DNA of 51,087 bases from Paenibacillus chondroitinus NBRC 15376 (lineage in GTDB: Bacteria > Bacillota > Bacilli > Paenibacillales > NBRC-103111). The position numbers and the translations under genes were made by a program. The DNA lies in the NCBI RefSeq assembly GCF_004000765.1, contig NZ_BILW01000045.1, positions 1 to 51,087 on the forward strand. Direction: 5' to 3'. Of the stretch, positions 32,679 through 40,220 are shown piece after piece; positions within the stretch are counted from its first letter, which is position 1; each line of letters opens with the position of its first letter. A model generated the notes under the pieces. The model ran no database searches. It saw only the letters and a list, made by a program, of their open reading frames with translations, and was not told the origin of the DNA.

Positions 32679-33368
32679 ATGAGGGAAAATATTATGGTGA
32701 TCGATGATGATGAGAAAATTACGTCTATGTTGAGACGTGGTCTGGCATTTGAAGGATATTCCGTTGAAACGGCAAGCAATGGTGCTGAAGGGCTTAAGCA
32801 AATGTTGAGGTCGGAACCCAATTTACTGATCTTGGACGTGATGATGCCGCATATTGACGGTTGGGAGGTTGTGCGGCGCATCCGTGAAAGCGGCAGCGAG
32901 GTGCCGATCTTGATGTTAACGGCCAAAGACGAAATTAGCGATCGTGTGAAAGGCTTGGATCTTGGAGCTGACGATTATTTGGTCAAGCCCTTTGCTCTGG
33001 AGGAATTGCTCGCAAGGGTCCGAGTACTATTGCGCCGTCGAACGGAGCGGACAGAGCAGCCGACCAATCGTTTGACCTATGAAGATACGATTCTTGATTT
33101 GGATACGCGCGAAGTATTCCGTGACGATAAATTGATTGAACTTACGACCAAAGAGTTTGATTTGCTTCACCTGTTCATGCAGAATCCGAAGCGTGTCCTT
33201 TCACGCGACATTATAATGGAGAAAATATGGGGTTACGATTACAGCGGCGAATCCAATGTTCTCGAGGTATACATAGCACTGCTGCGTCAAAAGACCGAAG
33301 AGTTTGGCCATAAACGCTTGATTCAAACCGTCCGGGGAGCGGGGTACGTATTGAGAGGGGAATCCTGA
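32679..33368 (+). CDS. OmpR-family response regulator
   Basis: A 229-residue response regulator: receiver (1-120) with DDDE acidic pocket, phospho-acceptor Asp in LILDVMMPHIDG, LTAKDEISD and the Lys in DYLVKPF; winged-helix DNA-binding domain (about 130-229) with ELTTKEFDLLHLFMQNPKRV and the end RGAGYVLRG. It resembles the MprA/CssR type, which in other bacteria controls HtrA-like proteases; that is inferred from the htrA neighbour. ATG 32679 has AAGGGGGG upstream; an upstream in-frame start at 32562 lies before the promoter. Only one base separates its stop from the kinase start. Confidence 0.9.
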   Translation: MRENIMVIDDDEKITSMLRRGLAFEGYSVETASNGAEGLKQMLRSEPNLLILDVMMPHIDGWEVVRRIRESGSEVPILMLTAKDEISDRVKGLDLGADDYLVKPFALEELLARVRVLLRRRTERTEQPTNRLTYEDTILDLDTREVFRDDKLIELTTKEFDLLHLFMQNPKRVLSRDIIMEKIWGYDYSGESNVLEVYIALLRQKTEEFGHKRLIQTVRGAGYVLRGES

Positions 33369-33369
33369 T

Positions 33370-34839
33370 ATGTCGCTTCGTTTGCGGCTGACGCTTTGGT
33401 ATTCCGGTGTTTTGGCATTAACGATGCTGCTTTTCGGGATCGTGCTGTACGTGTTTTTGAATTATTTTTTGTATGATCAGATCCGACAGGACTTGAAACG
33501 GGAAGCGGGGAATACCTCCCTGCGGATTCAGAAAAGCATCGCCCTTTCGCAAAAGGGGCTTGTCGTGGAATTAGAACTGGAGAACAGAGATTTCTATTCT
33601 ACAAATACGTTCCTGCAATTATATAATGTGAATCTCAAAACCTTTAATCGCTCGGCGAATCTGCAATTTTATAATGTAGCTCTGCCATTGGATACTTCCA
33701 GCATTGATAAGTTGAAGGGTGATGACGGTGGTTTTTTTCAAAAAACCAAGGTGCTTGAGCAGGATTTCCTCATCTATTATCAAGGCATCTACGACCAATC
33801 GAGTAATCTGATCGGTATTCTCCAAGCGGCCGTCCCTATTGGCAGTTATGAGAGAACGGCCGTTACCCTTAAATACACGCTCATGTTCTGGGCATTGTTT
33901 ACGATTATCGTTGCTGCTTCGCTGGGGTGGTTTTTATCGCGCAAGGCGCTTCAGCCGATTGAACGCGTGATTGATGCCGCCAACCAAATTGGAAGCGGAG
34001 ACGATTTGGAGAAACGAATTGAGTATCAAGGACCGCTTGATGAAATCGGAAGGCTTACCCAAACGATCAATGGCATGCTTTCACGCATCCAGATTACTTA
34101 TCTTGAGCTGGATGAAGCTTACCGCGCGCAGCGCAGATTCGTATCAGACGCTTCTCACGAGCTGAGAACACCGCTGACGACGATTCGAGGGAATGTGGAC
34201 CTTCTGGAGAAAATGTGGAAGAAGACGTCAGGGACGGAGCTTGCTACACCGGAACAGATGCAAATGTCGCTGGAAGCGATGCACGACATTGCCGGAGAAG
34301 CGCAGCGGATGAGCAGGCTCGTGAACGATCTTCTCGCGCTTGCCAGAGCAGATGCAGGGGTTGTTATGGAGAAGCATCCTGTCGAAATGCTGCCACTCGT
34401 GCAGGAGGTTGTGAGAAGGGCGCAGTTGTTAGAGCATACGGCGGAATGGCAGGTGGGTGATCTGGAAGTTCTGGACCATGCCATCGTACAGGGGAATCGT
34501 GACTATTTACAGCAGCTGCTGTTTATTTTCATTGAGAATGCATTTAAGTATACGCCGGTCGGGACGGTGTCGATTCATGTGTCGCGGACGAATGATTTTG
34601 TCGGCATTCAAATTGCAGATACGGGGATTGGGATGGACAAAGAAGATATTCCGCGTATCTTCGACAGATTCTATCGAGCTGACCTATCCAGAGGGTTAAC
34701 CACGGGTACAGGGCTAGGCTTATCGATTGCCAAATGGATTATTGATGAGCATGGCGGGTCCGTTGAAGTGACGACACGCAAAGATGAGGGCAGCACATTT
34801 ATGATATGGTTGCCCGCTAACTTTCCTCTACCTGTGTAA
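33370..34839 (+). CDS. Sensor histidine kinase, partner of the OmpR-type regulator
   Basis: A 489-residue kinase. Two membrane helices (about 9-32 and 165-187) enclose an extracellular sensor of about 130 residues with no motif I can name. A HAMP domain follows, then HisKA with the phosphorylated His in SDASHELRTPLTTIRGN, and HATPase_c with IENAFKYTP, DTGIGM and GTGLGLSIAK. It should phosphorylate the preceding regulator. The order protease-regulator-kinase suggests sensing of secretion or envelope stress, by analogy to CssRS with htrB in B. subtilis or MprAB with PepD in mycobacteria. Confidence 0.92.
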   Translation: MSLRLRLTLWYSGVLALTMLLFGIVLYVFLNYFLYDQIRQDLKREAGNTSLRIQKSIALSQKGLVVELELENRDFYSTNTFLQLYNVNLKTFNRSANLQFYNVALPLDTSSIDKLKGDDGGFFQKTKVLEQDFLIYYQGIYDQSSNLIGILQAAVPIGSYERTAVTLKYTLMFWALFTIIVAASLGWFLSRKALQPIERVIDAANQIGSGDDLEKRIEYQGPLDEIGRLTQTINGMLSRIQITYLELDEAYRAQRRFVSDASHELRTPLTTIRGNVDLLEKMWKKTSGTELATPEQMQMSLEAMHDIAGEAQRMSRLVNDLLALARADAGVVMEKHPVEMLPLVQEVVRRAQLLEHTAEWQVGDLEVLDHAIVQGNRDYLQQLLFIFIENAFKYTPVGTVSIHVSRTNDFVGIQIADTGIGMDKEDIPRIFDRFYRADLSRGLTTGTGLGLSIAKWIIDEHGGSVEVTTRKDEGSTFMIWLPANFPLPV

Positions 34840-34885
34840 TCCGTTATAATAAAAGGAAAACAGATGATGTAGGCAGGTGGAAGGC

Positions 34886-35842
34886 ATGGAAGTCGTACGA
34901 ATTTCTCCAAGAGGCTACTGTTATGGTGTCGTAGACGCGATGGCATTGGCTATGCAAACTGCAAAAAATTTAAATCTTCCAAGACCGATTTATATATTAG
35001 GTATGATTGTGCACAATGCACACGTCACCGATTTCTTCAAAGAAGAGGGCGTCATTACACTGGACGGTGAGAACCGTCTCGAAATTTTGGAGCAAATTGA
35101 AAAAGGTACTGTCATTTTCACGGCACACGGCGTTTCTCCCGAGGTTCGGAGACGGGCAAGAGACAAAGGTTTGACGGTTGTCGACGCAACGTGCCCAGAT
35201 GTGACAAAAACGCACGATTTAATTCGCGAAAAAGTAGCAGACGGCTATGAAGTTATCTATATTGGTAAAAAGGGGCATCCGGAACCGGAAGGCGCCGTTG
35301 GGGTTGCCCCTAGCCTTGTGCATCTTATTGAGAAGCTGGAAGAGGCGGATCGTCTTAACGTTAAGTCAGAACGAATTATCATTACGAATCAAACAACGAT
35401 GAGCCAGTGGGATATCAGGCACATCATGAATCGTCTCTTAGAGCTGTTCCCTAAGGCCGAAATTCATAATGAGATCTGTCTTGCAACACAGGTACGGCAG
35501 GAAGCTGTGGCCGAACAAGCCAAAGAATCAGATCTGGTTATCGTCGTCGGAGATCCGAAAAGCAATAACTCCAACCGCTTAGCGCAAGTTTCAGAGGAAA
35601 TTGCTGGAGTCAAGGCGTATAGAATAGCTGATATCACTGAATTGAATCGGGAATGGTTAACCCATGTCCGAAAAGTTGGGGTGACTTCAGGGGCTTCAAC
35701 GCCGACTCCGATTACCAAAGAAGTCATTTCTTACCTGGAAAGTTACGATCCGAAAGATGAAACCACTTGGGCAGTTATACGTACTATTAATATGAAGAAG
35801 CTCATCCCGGCTATGAAGTCCAAAGCAGCCAGCAGTGAGTAA
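34886..35842 (+). CDS. ispH: 4-Hydroxy-3-methylbut-2-enyl diphosphate reductase
   Basis: A 318-residue iron-sulfur enzyme (LytB), the last step of the non-mevalonate (MEP) isoprenoid pathway; it gives IPP and DMAPP. The three cluster cysteines are C12 (RGYCYGV), C103 (DATCPDV) and C198 (NEICLATQ). The substrate blocks VHNAHV, TAHGVSPEV, KGHPEPEGA and GDPKSNNSNRL are present. Length is typical. ATG 34886 has AGGTGG 5 bases away; the GTG 9 bases earlier overlaps that site. A weak promoter (TTTCCT-17-TATAAT) overlaps the kinase stop. Confidence 0.95.
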   Translation: MEVVRISPRGYCYGVVDAMALAMQTAKNLNLPRPIYILGMIVHNAHVTDFFKEEGVITLDGENRLEILEQIEKGTVIFTAHGVSPEVRRRARDKGLTVVDATCPDVTKTHDLIREKVADGYEVIYIGKKGHPEPEGAVGVAPSLVHLIEKLEEADRLNVKSERIIITNQTTMSQWDIRHIMNRLLELFPKAEIHNEICLATQVRQEAVAEQAKESDLVIVVGDPKSNNSNRLAQVSEEIAGVKAYRIADITELNREWLTHVRKVGVTSGASTPTPITKEVISYLESYDPKDETTWAVIRTINMKKLIPAMKSKAASSE

Positions 35843-35905
35843 TTCGTATTTATTCCACAGGGCGGGATTGTGACCAGCATGCAGAGCACTCAGAAGGTGA
35901 AAATG

Positions 35906-36418
35906 ATGAAAACTCGCTACGATTGGAAAAGCAGCAAACGCTGGTTTAGGTACAAATATTTACTTCTTTTACGTGCCAAAGGCGGCCCTTCTAAGGTAGC
36001 GCGCGGCTTTTCAATTGGTCTGGCTATAGAAATGTTTACTCTGCCTACAGCTGGATTTGCATTCGTTCTTATTTTTCCTTTGGTCTATTTGTTAAGAGCT
36101 AATCTGCCTGCGGCATTAATTGGGTTTGTATTCGGCAAGGTGATTTATCTCCCGTTCTCAATACTCAATAAGCAGGTCGGAGATTGGTTGGTACCGAAGC
36201 ATGTCAAGGTGTATCTGATTCATCATCTGCCTCACATCTTATCCAATATTATCCGAAGCGGTTTGGACTTGATTGTAGGTGGGATGGTGGTTGGAACGAT
36301 TCTCGGTATTATTGCTTATTTCCCTGTTGTGCTCTTTCTCAAACACCATACAAATCGTCGCAAAGAAAAACGCAGACTCCGCAAGGATCAGCTAGCACCT
36401 TCTAAGCAAGAAGAATAG
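35906..36418 (+). CDS. DUF2062 membrane protein
   Basis: About 170 residues with the DUF2062 pattern: a basic N-terminal stretch, then a hydrophobic glycine-rich region (SKVARGFSIGLAIEMFTLP, then FVFGKVIYLPFSI) and a second membrane region near 118-140, ending in a very basic tail. Members are of unknown function; some are fused to glycosyltransferases. The start is uncertain: AAGGTG best serves ATG 35906; ATG 35903, ATG 35879 and GTG 35870 are in frame. It lies 63 bases after ispH. Confidence 0.78.
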   Translation: MKTRYDWKSSKRWFRYKYLLLLRAKGGPSKVARGFSIGLAIEMFTLPTAGFAFVLIFPLVYLLRANLPAALIGFVFGKVIYLPFSILNKQVGDWLVPKHVKVYLIHHLPHILSNIIRSGLDLIVGGMVVGTILGIIAYFPVVLFLKHHTNRRKEKRRLRKDQLAPSKQEE

Positions 36419-36429
36419 CAAATAAATTA

Positions 36430-36457
36430 ACGCTTGACGAATCTTCGTCAAGCGTTG
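36430..36457 (+). terminator. Perfect hairpin after the DUF2062 gene
   Basis: AACGCTTGACGA pairs perfectly with TCGTCAAGCGTT around a 4-base loop (12 bp). The following sequence is only moderately T-rich (GTATATTTA), so its strength as a terminator is uncertain. Confidence 0.65.
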
Positions 36458-36548
36458 TATATTTACTTTAGTGATTAAAAGCGTAGAAGCGAACAAGCGT
36501 TGAAGTGTTTAAGTGGAACAACCCATATAAATGAGGAGCGTGTATATC

Positions 36549-37592
36549 ATGATCGCCGTTACTTCTAACAAAACGTCTGACGAGCGTATTCAAGAAATCG
36601 TCCAATTTATTGAGAAGCAAGGTGTGCAAGCACACGTTTCCAAAGGTGAAGATCGTACAGTTATCGGTATTATCGGTCAAGCAGATCCCAAATTAGCAGA
36701 ACAACTGCGCCAAATGTCAGGAGTGGAACAAGTTGTGAAAATTTCGAAATCATACAAATTAGCAAGCCGTGACTTCCATCCGGCAGATACCGTTATTAAT
36801 ATTAAAGGCGTGGAAATTGGCGGGGAGCAGTTGGTCGTTATGGGCGGACCTTGCGCCGTGGAAACACCGGAACAAATCGATGAAATTGCCCGTTTGGTGA
36901 AAGCGGCTGGGGGGCAAGTGCTGCGCGGAGGCGCATTCAAGCCAAGAACAGGACCTTACAGCTTTCAAGGCGTAGGTGTTGAAGGTTTGATCATGATGGC
37001 TGAAGCGGGCAAAAAGCATGGACTTCTAACGATTACAGAAGTTATGACTCCTGAATACGTGGATGTGTGCGCACAGTATGCAGATATCCTGCAAGTCGGC
37101 ACACGCAATATGCAAAACTTTGACCTGCTTCGCAAGCTGGGTACGATTCAAACGCCGGTTCTGCTGAAACGCGGATTCAGCGCTACCTACGACGAATTCC
37201 TGAATGCAGCCGAATACATTCTTGCCGGCGGCAACCCGAATGTTATGCTCTGCGAGCGCGGAATCCGAACATTCGAAACTTACACACGTAACACGTTGGA
37301 TTTATCTGCCATTCCAGTACTTAAACAGCTTAGCCATCTTCCTGTCATTTCTGACCCAAGTCATGGTACAGGTCGCAGAGAACTTGTCGTTCCGATGACG
37401 AAAGCTTCCGTTGCTGCAGGCGCGGACGGTTTGATCATCGAAATGCATACGGATCCGGACAACTCCATGACCGGTGACGGCGTACAATCCCTGTTCCCGG
37501 ACCAATTCGCAAACTTGCTCGTAGATTTAGAGAAGCTTGCGCCATTGCTTGGCAAAAAGTTCGACACGAAGAAAGAAGCTATTCTGGCATAA
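36549..37592 (+). CDS. aroF: DAHP synthase with N-terminal regulatory domain
   Basis: A 347-residue 3-deoxy-7-phosphoheptulonate synthase (type I-beta) that condenses PEP and erythrose 4-phosphate, the first step of the shikimate pathway. The first about 68 residues form a ferredoxin-like (ACT-like) domain as in the Thermotoga enzyme, which mediates feedback inhibition by Tyr/Phe; B. subtilis AroA instead carries a chorismate mutase domain. The barrel has GGPCAVE, LRGGAFKPRTGPYSFQG, LQVGTRNMQN, LLKRGFS and SDPSHGTGRR. ATG 36549 has GAGGAG about 11 bases upstream. Confidence 0.93.
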   Translation: MIAVTSNKTSDERIQEIVQFIEKQGVQAHVSKGEDRTVIGIIGQADPKLAEQLRQMSGVEQVVKISKSYKLASRDFHPADTVINIKGVEIGGEQLVVMGGPCAVETPEQIDEIARLVKAAGGQVLRGGAFKPRTGPYSFQGVGVEGLIMMAEAGKKHGLLTITEVMTPEYVDVCAQYADILQVGTRNMQNFDLLRKLGTIQTPVLLKRGFSATYDEFLNAAEYILAGGNPNVMLCERGIRTFETYTRNTLDLSAIPVLKQLSHLPVISDPSHGTGRRELVVPMTKASVAAGADGLIIEMHTDPDNSMTGDGVQSLFPDQFANLLVDLEKLAPLLGKKFDTKKEAILA

Positions 37593-37602
37593 TATTATGT
37601 TC

Positions 37603-37646
37603 AAGGAAACGAGTTTCTTCTATTAGAAGAAACTCGTTTCCTTTAT
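37603..37646 (+). terminator. Intrinsic terminator of aroF
   Basis: A nearly perfect 19-bp stem with a 3-base loop (AAGGAAACGAGTTTCTT pairing with its reverse complement), then a short T-rich tail. Confidence 0.85.
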
Positions 37647-37674
37647 TTGTATATAAGAAAAGTCTGTGAAATAG

Positions 37675-37691
37675 TGTAAGCATAGCTTACA
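37675..37691. promoter_or_regulatory. GlnR/TnrA box upstream of glnA
   Basis: TGTAAGCATAGCTTACA fits TGTNA-N7-TNACA completely and forms, with one flanking base each side, an 8-bp perfect inverted repeat around ATA. Its centre is about 74 bases before the predicted glnA start. Confidence 0.7.
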
Positions 37692-37719
37692 CATAAATAA
37701 AAAATACCTGACATAAGTA

Positions 37720-37749
37720 TTGACTGTGAAAGCTTAATCGCTATATAAT
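37720..37749 (+). promoter_or_regulatory. Promoter of glnA
   Basis: TTGACT and TATAAT with an 18-base spacer; transcription would start near 37757, giving a leader of about 70 bases. Confidence 0.7.
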
Positions 37750-37828
37750 ATGTGCAAGATAACAACAAAAAGTTGAACATTAATCATGTAAAGTACGTTG
37801 AATGTACGGAAATGGGAGGGTTTTTTAA

Positions 37829-39253
37829 ATGTCAGTTCAAAACGTGTTGAACCTTATCAAGGAAAAAAATATTGAGTGGGTAGATTTTCGTTTCGTAGGT
37901 CTTTCCGGTAAAGCACAGCATATCTCTTTGCCAGCTTCTGAAGTAGATGAAGAAACATTTGTAAACGGCGTAGCTTTTGACGGTTCCTCCATCCCAGGAT
38001 TCCGTGGTATTGAACAATCTGACATGGTAATGATGCCAGATACGGAAACTGCTTATGTAGATCCTTTCACAGCGCACCCAACATTGATCATTATGAGCAA
38101 CATCCATACGCCAGAAGGCGAACGTTATGATCGTGATCCACGTAGCATCGCACAAAAAGCTGAAGAATATCTTCAAACAACAGGTGTTGGTACGACAGCA
38201 TTCTTCGCACCAGAATCCGAATTCTTCATCTTTGACGATGTTCGTTTCGAAAACGGCATGAACAAGTCCTACTTCGAAGTTGACTCCGAAGAAGCAGGTT
38301 GGAACACAGGCCGCAAAGAAGAAGGCGGTAACCTTGCTTATAAAGTTCCAGTTAAAGGCGGTTACGTTCCAGTAGCTCCAATCGATTCTCAACAAGACAT
38401 TCGTTCCGAAATGTGTAACAAACTTGCTGACGCAGGTCTTCGTATCGAACGTCACCATCACGAAGTGGCAACAGCTGGTCAAGCTGAAATCAACTTCCGT
38501 TTTGACACTTTAACTAAAACAGCAGATAACCTGCTCAAATACAAATACATCGTTGCTAACACTGCTAGAGAATATGGCAAAGTTGCTACTTTCATGCCTA
38601 AGCCGCTGTTTGGCGACAATGGTAGCGGTATGCACGTTCATATGTCCATCTTCAACGAAGGCAACCCATTATTCTACGAAAAAGGCGCTTACGCTAACCT
38701 TAGTGAACTAGCAATCAACTACATCGGCGGTATCCTATACCACGCTCCTGCGTTGATTGCCATCACTAACCCAAGCACTAACTCCTTTAAACGTCTAGTT
38801 CCTGGTTACGAAGCTCCGGTTAACCTTGTATTCTCCAAAGGTAACCGTTCTGCAGCAGTTCGTATTCCAATCGCGGCTGTTACACCTAAAGGCTGTCGTA
38901 TCGAATTCCGTACTCCGGACAGCACAGCTAACCCATACCTTGCTTTCGCAGCAATGTTGATGGCTGGTCTTGACGGTATCAAAAAGAAAATCGATCCACG
39001 TGCACTTGGATACGGTCCTTTCGATACTAACATCTATGAAATGTCCGATGCTGAGAAAGCTGAAATCCGCAGCGTTCCAGGTACATTAGACGAAGCTCTT
39101 GATGCTCTTGCAGCTGATTCCGAATTCTTGACTGAAGGCGGCGTATTCACACAAGATTTCATCGATAACTACATCGAATTGAAACGTGGCGAAGCGAAAC
39201 AAGTTGCAATCCGTATTCACCCGCACGAGTACAACCTGTACTTCGATTGCTAA
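37829..39253 (+). CDS. glnA: Glutamine synthetase type I, beta-like
   Basis: A 474-residue glutamine synthetase, which forms glutamine from glutamate, ammonia and ATP. Catalytic blocks: DGSSIPGF, PESEFFIFD, VATAGQAEINF, NGSGMHVHMS, NPSTNSFKRL and RIEFRTPDSTANPY. It is about 30 residues longer than the GS of B. subtilis (444) and its C-terminal third follows the E. coli (beta) pattern: Y403 in TNIYEMSDAE aligns with the adenylylated Tyr397 of E. coli NLYDL. No glnR precedes it. Codon use (many AAC, GAA, TTC, CGT) is that of a very highly expressed gene and differs from the neighbours. GGGAGGG lies before the ATG. Confidence 0.93.
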   Translation: MSVQNVLNLIKEKNIEWVDFRFVGLSGKAQHISLPASEVDEETFVNGVAFDGSSIPGFRGIEQSDMVMMPDTETAYVDPFTAHPTLIIMSNIHTPEGERYDRDPRSIAQKAEEYLQTTGVGTTAFFAPESEFFIFDDVRFENGMNKSYFEVDSEEAGWNTGRKEEGGNLAYKVPVKGGYVPVAPIDSQQDIRSEMCNKLADAGLRIERHHHEVATAGQAEINFRFDTLTKTADNLLKYKYIVANTAREYGKVATFMPKPLFGDNGSGMHVHMSIFNEGNPLFYEKGAYANLSELAINYIGGILYHAPALIAITNPSTNSFKRLVPGYEAPVNLVFSKGNRSAAVRIPIAAVTPKGCRIEFRTPDSTANPYLAFAAMLMAGLDGIKKKIDPRALGYGPFDTNIYEMSDAEKAEIRSVPGTLDEALDALAADSEFLTEGGVFTQDFIDNYIELKRGEAKQVAIRIHPHEYNLYFDC

Positions 39254-39283
39254 TTCTTAGCCCTTATATCGTTTATAAAGATG

Positions 39284-39327
39284 AGCTGCTTCTATCATGG
39301 TTTTCCATGGTGGGGGCAGCTTTTTTT
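39284..39327 (+). terminator. Intrinsic terminator of glnA
   Basis: AGCTGC pairs with GCAGCT, extended by a CATGG/CCATG inner stem; seven T follow. Confidence 0.85.
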
Positions 39328-39455
39328 AATGATATTAAATCCTATATAATAATAATTATAATCTATGTCTGGAAATTTAATGAAAACCATGTATAATGAA
39401 ATCATCAATCATTTCTTATTGTTTATTATTCCAACGCTGGGAAGGAAGATATGTA

Positions 39456-40007
39456 ATGAGAATCACCTTAATTGCAGGAAGTAATCACCAAGCAGCTACA
39501 AGTACAAGACTTACTGAATACATTCAGCACTTGGTTCAATCGTATGGGCATCAAGCCACACTGATTGATCTGAACAAAACACCGATACCGTTTTATTCGC
39601 CGGACGATGCTCATGGAGGTCATGAAGCACTTGAGAATCTGAAACGTGCCATGCACGAAGCGGATGGCATCGTGCTCGCGACACCAGAATATCATAGCGG
39701 AATCTCTGGTGTTTTGAAAAATGCACTGGATCATCTGGGACAAGATCATTTTAATAATAAAGCCGTGCTTTCCGTCAGTTCATCGGGCGGTGCCGTAGCT
39801 GTCAGCTCACTGACTCAGCTGCAAACGATCGTTCGCAATCTTCATGGCATTAACTGCCCGGAGTGGATTTCCATTGGCGGCGATCAGCGGAAAAGTTTTC
39901 AAACAGGAGTGGCTTACAACGATATTCATCCGGATGTCGATAAACGCGTGCGACGTGTCGTAAATTCCTTCCTGGATTTGACAACCGTATTGAAAGTTCG
40001 ACAATAG
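39456..40007 (+). CDS. NADPH-dependent FMN reductase / azoreductase-like flavoprotein
   Basis: A 183-residue flavodoxin-fold protein. The phosphate loop is AGSNHQAATSTRL and the flavin-side block ATPEYHSGISGVLKNALDHL is the signature of the NADPH-dependent FMN reductase family (B. subtilis AzoR1/YhdA relatives, chromate and azo-dye reductases). SSSGGAVAVSS follows. The real substrate is unknown. ATG 39456 has GGGAAGGAAG before it; the longer frame from 39396 lacks one and overlaps a TATAAT at about 39390. Confidence 0.85.
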   Translation: MRITLIAGSNHQAATSTRLTEYIQHLVQSYGHQATLIDLNKTPIPFYSPDDAHGGHEALENLKRAMHEADGIVLATPEYHSGISGVLKNALDHLGQDHFNNKAVLSVSSSGGAVAVSSLTQLQTIVRNLHGINCPEWISIGGDQRKSFQTGVAYNDIHPDVDKRVRRVVNSFLDLTTVLKVRQ

Positions 40008-40050
40008 CTTGCTCAACAAGAAATAAGTTAATTCCACATTTTTTTTAAAA

Positions 40051-40092
40051 GAGTAATGTAAGCGTTCAGGCGCTTGGCATTGCTCTTTTTTT
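40051..40092 (+). terminator. Intrinsic terminator before the biotin operon
   Basis: GAGTAATG and CATTGCTC arms with an inner AGCG/CGCT stem, followed by eight T. The first biotin operator begins one base later. Confidence 0.75.
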
Positions 40093-40128
40093 ATTGTTAA
40101 CCTGTATATGGTGAAATATGTTTACAAT
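40093..40128 (+). promoter_or_regulatory. Upstream BirA-like operator (degenerate)
   Basis: ATTGTTAAC (40093-40101) and GTTTACAAT (40120-40128) are inverted (8 of 9) and 18 bases apart, the same spacing as in the perfect operator downstream. The right arm covers the -35 hexamer. Confidence 0.55.
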
Positions 40129-40149
40129 GATGCAGTAATCTGCTAAACT
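40121..40149 (+). promoter_or_regulatory. Promoter of the biotin operon
   Basis: TTTACA and TAAACT with a 17-base spacer; predicted start near 40156, just before the main operator. Confidence 0.65.
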
Positions 40150-40158
40150 GACCACTAT

Positions 40159-40198
40159 CTATTGTTAACCTAATAATTTAATTTTAGGTTAACAATAG
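40159..40198 (+). promoter_or_regulatory. BirA operator of the biotin operon
   Basis: A perfect 15-bp inverted repeat (CTATTGTTAACCTAA with its reverse complement) around a 10-base AT-rich spacer. The TTGTTAACC core is the known BirA recognition half in bacilli. Biotinyl-AMP-bound BirA should block transcription here. Confidence 0.92.
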
Positions 40199-40220
40199 AA
40201 TCTATTTAGGAGGGAATGTC

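Noticed and set aside
37832..38482. Minus-strand frame of 216 codons opposite glnA
   Set aside because: Codon bias in glnA leaves the opposite frame open; no family or ribosome binding site.
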